NCBI RefSeq assembly: GCF_905220415.1
Contig: NC_059553.1
Coordinates: forward strand, 2,504,501-2,568,500
DNA: 64,000 nt
From: Colias croceus
Taxonomy: Eukaryota > Arthropoda > Insecta > Lepidoptera > Pieridae
Direction: 5' to 3'
Part shown: piece after piece, positions 37,801-43,900 of the stretch
Position numbering within the stretch: the stretch's first letter is position 1
Layout of the letters: every line of letters begins with the position of its first letter
The notes under the pieces: generated by a model
Seen by the model: only the letters and a program-made list of their open reading frames with translations
What the model was told of the DNA's origin: nothing
The model's database searches: none
Made by a program: the position numbers and the translations under genes

Positions 37801-38084
37801 CTTTTGAATAAATAAATAAAAAGGTTGTGTTTAATTTGGATTTTTTTTTAATTTTAAACAGTCCCAAAAACTTTAGTAAATAAACATGTACTGCGTGACT
37901 TACCTACTTTTATTTATTCATTTTAATTAAAAAATATAAAATTTCAGGACAATACGGGTTAGACATTTACACTCGAGAGAGAAACGGACCAACGGCGATA
38001 CACCAAAACGGATCGACTGAGAAGGAAAAACATCTACTTACACATTGCTGTAAATACCTAATAAACAGTAGCAAACGGAATTAA
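727..38084 (+). CDS. hil: Hillarin: LIM domain plus transglutaminase-like protein, 14 coding exons
   Basis: Exons: 727-876, 5532-5721, 16149-16339, 33517-33633, 33836-34035, 34312-34534, 34753-34979, 35248-35466, 35804-36012, 36322-36452, 36776-36919, 37187-37300, 37501-37678, 37948-38084. All introns are GT-AG, phases agree, and the sum is 2430 nt (809 aa), close to the length I recall for Drosophila hillarin. Residues 11-69 form a LIM zinc domain (C11, C14, H34, C37, C40, C43, C66, H69). About 178-320 is a charged coiled coil. About 358-490 is a KY/hillarin-type transglutaminase-like core, followed by conserved C-terminal domains with short Cys-rich stretches (FKICCAEL). The start is ATG 727 in a good context; an in-frame TAG lies at 697. 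The family (leech and fly hillarin, vertebrate KY) is linked to the cytoskeleton. The catalytic Cys, His and Asp of active transglutaminases appear to be missing, so a scaffold role is inferred. Untranslated 5' exons may lie outside the window. Confidence 0.92.
1341..1550 (-). repeat. Lepidopteran interspersed repeat, reverse orientation
   Basis: The segment starts 'tagctgttgctcgcagc' and includes 'atgccaaatttcagcccgat' and 'gctgtgcgttgatagat', phrases I recognise from abundant non-autonomous Helitron-like repeats of moths and butterflies. Boundaries are approximate. Confidence 0.55.
2106..2284. mobile_element. MITE of about 180 bp with terminal inverted repeats
   Basis: The left end 'agggccgatttttcaatcc' is matched in inverted form by the right end 'ggattgaaaaaatcagccct'. 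The inverted match continues inward for about 40 bp with a few mismatches. There is no coding capacity. The short TA-rich flanks do not give a clear target duplication by eye, so the superfamily is left open. Confidence 0.7.
2819..3026 (+). mobile_element. Lep1/MINE-like element, diverged copy
   Basis: It begins at 'tactaatattataaag' and ends at 'ggcggaaagctagt', with the internal 'cacgggaacgggaactatg' core shared with copies at 13527, 55424 and 61150. The tetranucleotide run is decayed. Such elements are described as non-autonomous Helitron-like repeats of Lepidoptera. Confidence 0.65.
3034..3137. repeat. Short dispersed repeat, second copy at 46215-46312
   Basis: It contains 'gtgaccacgctcgctgca' and 'cgcgtttaaaatccg', matched at 46215-46312 by 'gtgaccacgctagcaatg' and 'cgcgttttaaatccgc'. 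The segment is bracketed by 'aattaaagatttt' and its inverse 'aaaaaatctttaattt', which suggests a small element with inverted ends. Confidence 0.55.
3528..3603 (-). repeat. tRNA-derived SINE head
   Basis: Read on the minus strand, it carries a tRNA-like A box ('tggtacagtggttgacg') and a B box ('ggttcgattcccgg', plus-strand positions about 3534-3548). It does not fold as a complete tRNA and resembles the SINE head at 62507. It is interpreted as a tRNA-derived SINE fragment, not a working tRNA gene. Confidence 0.6.
4476..4547. repeat. Short inverted repeat
   Basis: The sequence 'gtatttgtataaaat' at about 4476-4490 is repeated in inverted form as 'attttatacaaatac' at about 4533-4547, giving a 15-bp stem with a loop of about 42 nt. 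It could be a tiny MITE or a chance AT-rich palindrome. Confidence 0.4.
7200..7475. other. GC-rich island with three overlapping short open frames
   Basis: This stretch is clearly richer in G and C than its surroundings. It is open in two plus-strand frames (7238-7468 and 7284-7472) and in one minus frame (7272-7475). One frame includes the helix-like stretch EMKELAVKAAAFLETAQCPK. I recognise no family, and no splice site fits it into hil. It may be a relic exon, a processed pseudogene fragment or an enhancer. Confidence 0.25.
7986..8030 (-). repeat. End fragment of a Lep-type interspersed repeat
   Basis: It contains 'ctagctgtgcccgcgactt', the reverse of the common 3' end '...gcgggc...agctag' of Lepidopteran Helitron-like repeats. 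It lies about 110 bp before the minisatellite, which may have grown inside such an element. Confidence 0.5.
8143..8816. repeat. 11-bp minisatellite, about 61 units
   Basis: The unit is close to 'cccggaaaatg' and recurs every 11 bases with substitutions (tccggaaaata, cgtggaaaatg, cctgaaaaatc). Perfect tandem runs of 'atatccggaaa' occur near 8245-8280. The unit rarely contains stop codons and 11 is not a multiple of 3, so long repetitive frames appear in several phases on both strands; these are artefacts. The A4 tracts recur close to the helical repeat of DNA, so intrinsic curvature is possible. Confidence 0.95.
9570..9640. repeat. Non-LTR retrotransposon 3'-end fragment
   Basis: It contains 'ctggaagagatcgctagtaa' followed by 'gcgataagaccgccttttg', a widespread Lepidopteran LINE tail, which is related to the segment at 41088. 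The clade was not determined. Confidence 0.5.
10780..10990 (+). repeat. LINE-like tail with (ACAAACAG)n microsatellite
   Basis: It includes 'cacagctcctcccccggagg', 'gcaaaatttgaagtcaatc' and 'gagattagctcggac', then a tandem acaaacag/acagacaa run at about 10909-10966. This arrangement is typical of a LINE 3' end expanded into a microsatellite. Confidence 0.55.
12240..12593 (-). repeat. Helitron-like repeat with a tandem duplication of about 160 bp
   Basis: Two head-to-tail copies begin 'aatactagctgtgcctcgc' at about 12241 and 12403. Each continues through 'cagttttacccgcattgctg' or a close variant to 'aaatcggacccgtagttcct'. The second copy runs on to 'tttataatattagtttag'. Orientation is the reverse of the element at 13527. 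Confidence 0.65.
13527..13763 (+). mobile_element. Lep1/MINE-type element, well preserved
   Basis: It runs from 'ccatactaatattataaatg' to 'gggcggaaagctagt', with a (ctgt)n run at about 13559 and the core 'ctactgaaccaatttacatg'. It is very similar to the copies at 55424 and 61150. Confidence 0.75.
14377..14472 (+). pseudogene. THAP-like zinc-finger fragment, 31 codons
   Basis: ATG at 14377 opens MVRYCAVYGCISSEKREF and reaches a TAA stop after 31 codons. The start and the C-x4-C spacing match the beginning of a THAP DNA-binding domain, but the later Cys and His ligands are missing. THAP domains occur in P-element-like transposases and in host proteins. This is most likely a truncated relic of a transposon, possibly within an element with imperfect inverted ends ('cggacactc' near 14202 and 'gagtgtccg' near 14532). 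No function is claimed. Confidence 0.4.
15668..16098. mobile_element. Mariner-type MITE, 431 bp, TA target duplication
   Basis: The left end 'cagggtgtcccactattgg' and the inverted right end 'cagggtgtcccactgttgg' match over roughly 55 bp, including an inner 'tagttttgcatac'. TA dinucleotides flank both sides (15666-15667 and 16099-16100), which fits a Tc1/mariner-type insertion. It has no transposase. It ends 50 bp upstream of hil exon 3 and so sits over the likely branch-point region of that intron. Confidence 0.8.
16875..17809 (-). mobile_element. Decayed pogo-like DNA transposon with TIRs
   Basis: The left end 'ggggagaggggggcataatg' and the inverted right end 'ggggagaggggggcattacg' match at 23 of 25 positions, and TA flanks both (16873-16874 and 17810-17811). 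Similar G-rich motifs recur internally near 17062-17098 and 17400-17450, suggesting subterminal repeats or a nested deletion copy. On the minus strand, 17103-17392 encodes a Lys-rich stretch and Cys/His-rich tail pieces (CMYC; VACQLCGRWAH; CLYCDAK), resembling the zinc-binding C-terminus I recall from insect pogo transposases. The DDE catalytic part is missing. Confidence 0.65.
17103..17392 (-). pseudogene. Frameshifted C-terminal fragment of a pogo-like transposase
   Basis: Reading on the minus strand from about 17392, one frame runs through SKKQKTQKDSSEENTDEDT to CMYCLDGNH and a stop. The next frame continues LRSSEGWVACQLCGRWAH, then CAGVDDDN, and ends CLYCDAK before TAA at 17105-17103. At least one frameshift splits it. 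Paired Cys motifs and the W-A-H suggest a PHD-like zinc finger. It is a non-functional remnant. Confidence 0.55.
20328..20378. repeat. Imperfect hairpin rich in ATGCATGC
   Basis: The sequence 'gacatgcatgcaggcatgct' is followed, after a short loop (catctct), by 'tttgagcatgcatgcatgtc', its inverse apart from a 4-nt difference. The ATGCATGC cores could form a cruciform or bind homodimeric factors, but this is only a structural observation. Confidence 0.6.
21541..21595. other. Short CpG-rich patch in AT-rich intron
   Basis: The segment includes 'gcttgacggagtgggtgcgc', then 'ggccttgcgcctacgcagta', and is far richer in G, C and CpG than the flanks. It has no open frame and no repeat that I recognise. 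It could be an intronic regulatory element or a repeat fragment. Confidence 0.25.
22143..22216. repeat. Lepidopteran 'gtccactgctgg' repeat fragment
   Basis: It contains 'catcatcatcacatcagcct', 'gtccactgctgg' and 'gtaggcctctccca', a phrase set found at very high copy in moth and butterfly genomes and usually part of a LINE tail. Confidence 0.6.
24872..25092 (+). mobile_element. Lep-type MINE element with (GTTT)n
   Basis: It begins at 'ctatactaatattataaag', has a pure GTTT run at about 24900-24934, then 'tcgcgctaatctcgggaac', and decays toward 'cgcgcggagcttctgg'. It has the architecture of a microsatellite-associated interspersed element. Confidence 0.65.
25671..26152 (+). mobile_element. Helitron-like non-autonomous element with (CTGT)n
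   Basis: It begins 'atctatacatataataaatc', carries a (ctgt)n run at about 25798-25830 followed by 'tcgatgaaacttgg', and ends 'gggcggaagctagtat'. Length is about 480 bp and there is no coding sequence. Confidence 0.65.
26432..26641 (-). mobile_element. Lep1-like element, reverse orientation
   Basis: It reads in reverse relative to the copy at 13527: 'catagttccctttcgcgtgg', 'atcggttcagtagtattta', an (ac)n run at about 26587-26600, then 'cgcatttataatattattag'. The order and phrases match the reverse complement of the family. Confidence 0.65.
29659..31332 (-). CDS. MCCC2: Methylcrotonoyl-CoA carboxylase beta subunit, intronless, nested in hil
   Basis: A complete 557-aa frame with a true ATG (31332-31330) and a TGA stop. 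The family is the non-biotin carboxyltransferase subunit of mitochondrial 3-methylcrotonyl-CoA carboxylase, which converts 3-methylcrotonyl-CoA to 3-methylglutaconyl-CoA in leucine breakdown. The Arg/Lys-rich, acid-poor first 20 or so residues look like a mitochondrial presequence. The carboxyltransferase domain is intact: SGGAHLPDQ, GSCTAGGAYIPSMSDE, GFMVGREAEAGGIAKNGAKM and GGSFGAGNYGMCGRAYSP are the conserved oxyanion-hole and CoA-binding segments of this family. Length is close to the human protein (about 563 aa). It lies antisense in hil intron 3. The lack of introns may reflect an old retrocopy or simple intron loss; no premature stop or poly(A) scar was seen. Confidence 0.96.
   Translation of the reverse strand: MLKLLKGIRRIGVQYRQYSNATIIGSEPNKNDPYYQENKAKMDELVEELCQKTNAAVKGGPDEAIKRHTARGKLLVRDRINRLVDEGSDVLELSTLAATDMYKGQVPCAGIVTAIGKVHGRDCMIVANDATVKAGTYFPITVKKHLRAQSIAQECRLPCIYLVDSGGAHLPDQADVFPDREHFGRIFYNQANMSAEGIPQISVVMGSCTAGGAYIPSMSDESIIIKEQGCIFLAGPPLVKAATGETVSTEDLGGADLHCRQSGVTDHYALDDEHSLHLARNVVANLNWNNDQKARIYPTQVDEPVHNIDDLHGIVGANIQRPFDIREVIARVVDGSRFHEFKQLYGDTLVCGFASIYGHPVGVIGNNGVLQSEAALKGSHFIQLCAARKIPLLFLQNITGFMVGREAEAGGIAKNGAKMVTAVSCFKGPKITVIVGGSFGAGNYGMCGRAYSPSFLYMWPNARISVMGGPQAATVLSLVAKEKAQREGKVWTEENDKQVRAPLETQFEKEGKPYYSTARLWDDGILAPRDTRKVIGLSLSAALNAPFRESKFGVFRM
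31333..31460 (-). promoter_or_regulatory. Probable promoter region of MCCC2
   Basis: This is immediate upstream sequence of the nested gene. It has a short GC-rich patch 'gcggccggccggcg' at about 31367-31380 and no TATA box at a convincing distance. It is assigned by position only. Confidence 0.35.
31333..33516 (+). other. hil intron 3, part after the nested gene
   Basis: 2.2 kb of AT-rich sequence between the MCCC2 start and hil exon 4. A fragment of the 'ttgaagtcggttaa' repeat family lies at about 32778-32791. Short frames on the minus strand have no family resemblance. Confidence 0.6.
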
Positions 38085-38290
38085 ATAAGTAATAACTACC
38101 TAATATGTATTTAAATAAAACTTGTCTAGGGATTATATTTTCAGACCCCAGATGTTATCTTATACTAGATATTACAAGACTATAGCTTGGCTTGGTCTAA
38201 CTTTATTAAATTGTAATTGATTAAAATTACTACTAAGATAACAGTTATAATATTGGTATCTTACTTCAATAAAGCAGCAATACATGACTA
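38085..38290 (+). terminator. hil 3' untranslated region with poly(A) signals
   Basis: AATAAA hexamers occur at 38114-38119 and 38268-38273, downstream of the hil stop at 38082-38084. Either could direct cleavage; the sequence alone does not choose. Confidence 0.5.
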
Positions 38291-38703
38291 TAATTTGTAG
38301 ATAATTTTGAATGATACAGAATCTCATTAGCAGAATCTCCTTATTCAAAAAAGTCCCAAGATGACAGTTTAATATAGTTAAATATATAAAATATATTGAT
38401 TTCCTTCTGGGTATGTCAATAAGAATTTCGTATGAAGATCTTTTTCCATCAAATGAAATGTAATGTGGTTTTTTTATTCTATTAACGTGGTCGTTTTACT
38501 GTAAATACCTCAGTATCTTTTATTACCAGACAGAAAAAAATAAAAATACTTTTTAGTACCTAGTGGTATCATTATTACTTAAACTTATGTAACTACTTAA
38601 AAATAAATAATATAGAATATTTATATAATACCAGTTTCTAATTTGACGCTGTAGAAATTGCAATAATATATTTTAAGATGCTTTGGAATATAAAAAAGTT
38701 ACA

Positions 38704-38854
38704 TTAAGGCCGCTTGTCCACCTGCCGTCTGTCCGACAGCAACTTGCAAGTCTAATTCCGCGTTTCCACATGCAAGTAGACTTGCAAGTTGCTGTCAGAC
38801 AGACTGTCGGACATTTCTCGCGGAAGTTTTCTTGCAGGTGGAAACGCGGCCTAA
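38704..38854. mobile_element. MITE of about 150 bp, PIF/Harbinger-like
   Basis: The ends 'taaggccgcttgtccacctg' and 'caggtggaaacgcggcctaa' are inverted copies. Inside, 'gacagcaacttgcaagtct' and its inverse 'agacttgcaagttgctgtc' make a second inverted repeat. The TAA at both borders would fit a 3-bp TWA duplication of Harbinger elements; the superfamily is inferred from that alone. Confidence 0.7.
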
Positions 38855-40134
38855 GACAGCGTTTTAATGATAGATATAGATAATTAATATATAAGAAGAT
38901 ATATCCAAATGTAGATAATAAATATATTTAAATGAAACAATACGTCCGTAAGAGATTCATTTATTGCATATGCATTAACACTATTATTTACATAAATCCT
39001 TGTAAATTATATCACTATAAGTACTCTGGGTTGTGCTCTAGCAATCTAATTGCTGAATTAACATAAGTCTATTCCCTTACCTTCGTCAATGTTTAAACTA
39101 ATCAATGTTTTATCTCACTCCCTCATTTGTCAAATTATTTAAGAGTGAAAGAGACAAACGTTGATTAGGTTAAGCATTGAACAAAATTTAAATAAGTTTT
39201 TGATGCGAAAATTCGATGAATATATTAATATTATAATTAGATAAAGGGTCTTACTGTGCGAGATTAAAATTAAGAGCTTAAGATGTGAGTATGTTAACTT
39301 GATAAGTACTTTATGTTTGTTAAAATAAGTTCATTTAGATTGTAATAAACATATACTGTGTTACGTATAATTTTCACGGCAATTTTTAATTTAATTTAAT
39401 TTTTCCATAATTCTGGAAATCTTGGTATTATAAATTGTTAAAGTTAAGTACTTATCACATTAAATTATAAATGTGCTAATCGCGTAAATAGGTCGCTAAT
39501 ATAACAATAACGCACTACGCACACATATAATATAATAACGCACACACCCAAACATACTTTAAGGTTGACAATACGCTTAGCCTAATTAATGTAAAGATTT
39601 AAACATCTACATAACTTATACTTATTTTTATATAATATTACACGGCGGTATTTAAAGTGTTTTTTTATAAAAATATATGGCATGTTACTTTTCTAAATGT
39701 TTTTCGTTTTATTTGTACTAGAACCTACCTAAATAAAGCTTACTTATTGAGCACCTAAGTGGACGGCATGATGTTAAAATCTATTAACATTATAATTAAT
39801 TTGAAAAGTATTTTTCCCTTAGAATGTTAAATGAAATTTCTTACAGTTAGTATAACATAGGATTTTTAGTCTGGTTTTAAATTAAATTTCTATAAGCTTT
39901 AGTTTATTCTTTTTAGTTACATATCGAAGAAAACGAGTCGAGAATAATTATGAACATTAATTGTACTAGTCTTGTATATCAATATATTTTAGTCATGTAG
40001 TACATATTAAATATGTGTTGAATTTTGTTAAAAACTAATTCATCTATGTGTCATTGTGTCAACTTAATTCAATGTCAAATTTTATTATTATTCCATAATA
40101 TGATTGTACATAATATCACCTCATTTTGAGAAGT

Positions 40135-40191
40135 GTCACACTTATTTTTACTGATACATATAATATATGTATCAGTAAAAATAAGTGAGAC
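40135..40191. repeat. Near-perfect AT-rich hairpin
   Basis: Positions 40141-40185 form a perfect 22-bp stem with a single-base centre ('cttatttttactgatacata' and its inverse). The stem extends to 28 bp with one mismatch. It lies between the 3' ends of hil and dah. It could be a small MITE, a cruciform-forming site or a hairpin transcript. Confidence 0.85.
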
Positions 40192-40568
40192 ATACATATT
40201 ATGTATGTATATTTATTTCACAAAAAATACCAAAAACGGTCCAGCCATGGATTAATTTAAAAATTCATCAACAGCACTATATCTAGATATCTTCATATTT
40301 TCTGAGTATTCATTATTCAGATCATTTACACTTAAAATTAATCTATTTCTAATGATTAAAAATTTTCCTATTAATTTTATTATAAGTATATACCTCAAGC
40401 CGCAGTTAAATACTTTTAGAACTGTTAAAGAGTAAGAACTTAAGTACATATATAAGAAAAACACAATATATATAATATAACAATTTTTCAATTCATGAAT
40501 GTCAGTCTAAAAACGCATCACAACATGGAATGTAAAATTTCACTTTTTTTCTTTATGTCTTGACCACC

Positions 40569-40620
40569 GAGCGGCCCAATGAGACCGAGACACAATAGAT
40601 TTTCTATTGTGTCTGTGATA
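40569..40620. repeat. 'gacacaataga' hairpin repeat, copy 1
   Basis: The 25-nt hairpin (11-bp stem, 3-nt loop) at 40589-40613 is preceded by 'gagcggccc'. Copy 2 lies at 41720-41770. The shared flanks 'agcggccc' and 'tgtgtctgtgat' show a dispersed repeat rather than two chance hairpins. Confidence 0.65.
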
Positions 40621-40911
40621 AGTTAATCTAAAAGTTTAATGTCTATAAATAATACTATAATATACTATTAGGTCATAAACTTACGTAATTAATTGCGCAG
40701 TATAATAAAGCATTTTTCTAGTGGACAGATTTTTCACAATATTCAACATAAAGAAGTAATTGAGACATTCCTGCCTTCACCTTTCTCTAATGTATATCAC
40801 AGCATATAAAATGTCATATAAAATTATGTGTCAATTTAACACATATAATAATCATTGTACTAGTCATTATATTAAATTTAAAACATAAATTGTTTTATAT
40901 TATATGTAATT

Positions 40912-43900
40912 CTATACCATTCCTTTAGAAGCATTGAGCGTGGCCCTTTGTTCGACGCCTCGGATTAACGTTCCAAGAAGTCCCTCCATTTCGTTCGCTG
41001 TCTCTCTCAATTGACTGTTGTCGAAACACGATTCTGGAATAAAATCATTGAATTAACATACTTTATTAAATCTCTACATAATATAATATGCCTGGCAGAA
41101 ATCACTGCATAGTGATAAGGCCGCCCTTTGTGCTTTTGTTTATTGTAAATTGTTATTTTATGTACCTGGTTTATTGCACAATAAAGTGTTAAATAAATAA
41201 TAATAAAACAAAGTCTTTCCCCGCGTCTGTCTGTAAGTATCTATCTTAAAACTACACAAAGGATTATGATGCAGTTTTTTTTAAAGATAGGGTTTTAATT
41301 ATATAATTTATTAGATTTTAGACAAAGAAAGCTAGTATTGCATAAATCTATTGATTATTTATTGACCAGATATGAGATACAAAGATGCGATAGAATCATG
41401 CGACGCATATAAAGTCTATCTATATCACGCGATAACTTCATCAATTTTATGCATCCCTAATGGAGAAAGATATTATAATGTAGTGGATATTTGTGAATTA
41501 TCAATAATATGAACTTCAGCAAATTTTAAATCAGATATCAAACTTTACAATGAGCACCCATATTATTCATAAACGATTTTTGAGCTGCAAACCTAGATTT
41601 GACTGACATTTTTTGTCTGAATCACAAAAACACATAAATTCACACACATTAAAAAAAAATTGCAACATTACAAAATTACCTTATTCAAATAATCATAAAT
41701 TCGATACCCATTGAGCCCCCAGCGGCCCGATCGGTCCACGACACAATAGATTTTCTATTGTGTCTGTGATTCCGGGGGCTGAGTTATTAACAATAAGCAC
41801 TTCGACGGTCCCTACGTACAAAAAGACCTGTCAAAAATCGAGGTTTATAGGAGAGCGTAATTTGTATTCAAACCGCTTTAGAAAAAAAATTTAAAAAAAA
41901 ATCTTATATAGGTATGTGTATATGGACAATCTAAAGCCATAAATGCAATAAAAAAAATCCACTTTTGACGTGTCTTTATGTATGTAGGAGCCGTCAAACT
42001 CAAACATTCATTTATTCAATTAGACTACTATTTAGTAGCACTTTCGAATCGTCATTACATAGGTAAGTATTTTTAACATTTACCACCGATTTACATTACA
42101 TAGGTAAATATTTTTAACATTTACCGTCGACATGCAACCTTATCATTTATTTTAAATCAACTCACCATCCACAGTGAAGTTGTGCGTCAATATCTGCTGC
42201 AATCTATCCAACACTGTATCCAAGTCAGCGTTTAACTCCTTCATCTTATCATTGCTAGTTTCCACTGATCGGATATCAGCCGCGAATCGTTGTTCTGTTG
42301 CTGATATGCTTTGGTTCGTGCGATCTATTCTTGGTGGACGGCGGTCACCTGTTGTTTCTGTAGGAATAGAATAATTAAATTTATTTAAGGACGCGTTTAC
42401 GAATCTGACAAAAATAAGCAGTTTTTCGATGCATTTTGCGGCAAAATGATACAAAACCAAATTTGACTAATAATTACCATAGATAGATTACTCCTTAATC
42501 TTTAAATGGTAGGAATTATTTAATCGAAAATTTTGGTTTATAATATTGTAAAAAATAATTTCCGTTGCCTCTTCACACAAAATTGACAATATCATGATGA
42601 ATATAGAAGCATTTTTCTATTATTTAATAAAATAAATTTACTTATTTAAAAATATTTTAAGTAAGCAGACATGTCCAACTCAAAAAGGTAGGAACTAAAA
42701 CTATCAAAATGTTACAAATAAGCTGAGAAAAAAATTAAAATCAAATCTTATTTTTTCACATATTTAACTGTAACGCGTGATACTTATTGCATGGAAATAA
42801 GGGTTATTTTATTTGACACTATCTTGATTTATTGTACAAAAATTTGTAATGAAATATTTTAGTAATTTAGTCGGCGCTCGGACGCCTTTGTGAGTAGACG
42901 CTGTGACGCTTGTAGGCAGCTCCTCGTTTACGAAAAGATCGCTGTACGTATACAAAATATTTGACCTAATAAACTTGATCATTGACGCATTCTGCACCGA
43001 CAACCAAGGCACACCAAGGAAAGATTTTATTTATAGTTTTTCATACTTATGGGATTATAAATTTCATATTATTTAGTTTCTGACTTGATGGAGTGACCTG
43101 CATGTGTACTTCGAAGACTGCTACTGGAACTAATAGACGAGTAGAGCTAGGTGTGCCGAGTTTGGGCTCGTTTTGTTAGTTATGTTGAGACCTTACCTCC
43201 GGACTTGATGGAGTGACCTGCAGGTGTACTTCGAAGACTGCTACTGGAACTAAAAGACGAGTAGAGCTAGGTGTGCCGAGTTTGGGCTCGTTTTATTAGT
43301 TATGTTGAGACCTTACCTCCGGACTTGATGGAATGACCTGCAGGTGTACTTCGAAGACTGCTACTGGAACTAAAAGATGGTTAGAGCTAGGTGTGCCGAG
43401 TTTGGGCTCATTTTGTTAGTTATGTTGAGACCTTACCTCCGGACTTGATGGAGTGACCTGCAGGTGCATTTACAAAATTTAATGTAATAATATAGTGTCG
43501 ACTTATAAAAATACTACAGGTTTGCCGGCACGCCTGCATCATTTTTAAATTTAACCCAAATTCGGCGCCATTTTGAAATTCTTTGTTAATTGACCGATTT
43601 CGTTCAAAATCGATATCTGAGGATCCTTAGGATCACAAAACAGGAAACTGTTACCAAAATTGAAAAAAAGTCAACGCCATTTTGAAATTTTCTGTTATTG
43701 TACCGATTTCGTTCAAAATCGATATCTGAGGCTCCCTGGGATCGCAAAACAGGAAACTGGTACCAAAATTTTAAAAAGTCAGCGCCATTTTGAAATTCTT
43801 TGTTATTGTACCGATTTCGTTCAAAATCGATATCTGAGGCTCCCTGGGATCGCAAAACAGGAAACTGGTACCAAAATTTTTAAAAGTCAGCGCCATTTTG

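Larger units (their letters stand above)
38291..40911. other. Intergenic region between convergent hil and dah
   Basis: 2.6 kb of AT-rich DNA between the two 3' ends. It contains a Harbinger-like MITE (38704-38854), a near-perfect hairpin (40141-40185) and one copy of the 'gacacaataga' hairpin (40589-40613). It contains no exon-like sequence. Both 3' UTRs must end within it. Confidence 0.6.
41034..42165 (-). other. dah last intron with repeats
   Basis: A 1.1-kb intron. It holds a LINE tail (41088-41217), a short Lep-like element continuing to about 41345, the second 'gacacaataga' hairpin (41740-41764) and a 42-bp direct duplication (42055-42126). Confidence 0.65.
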
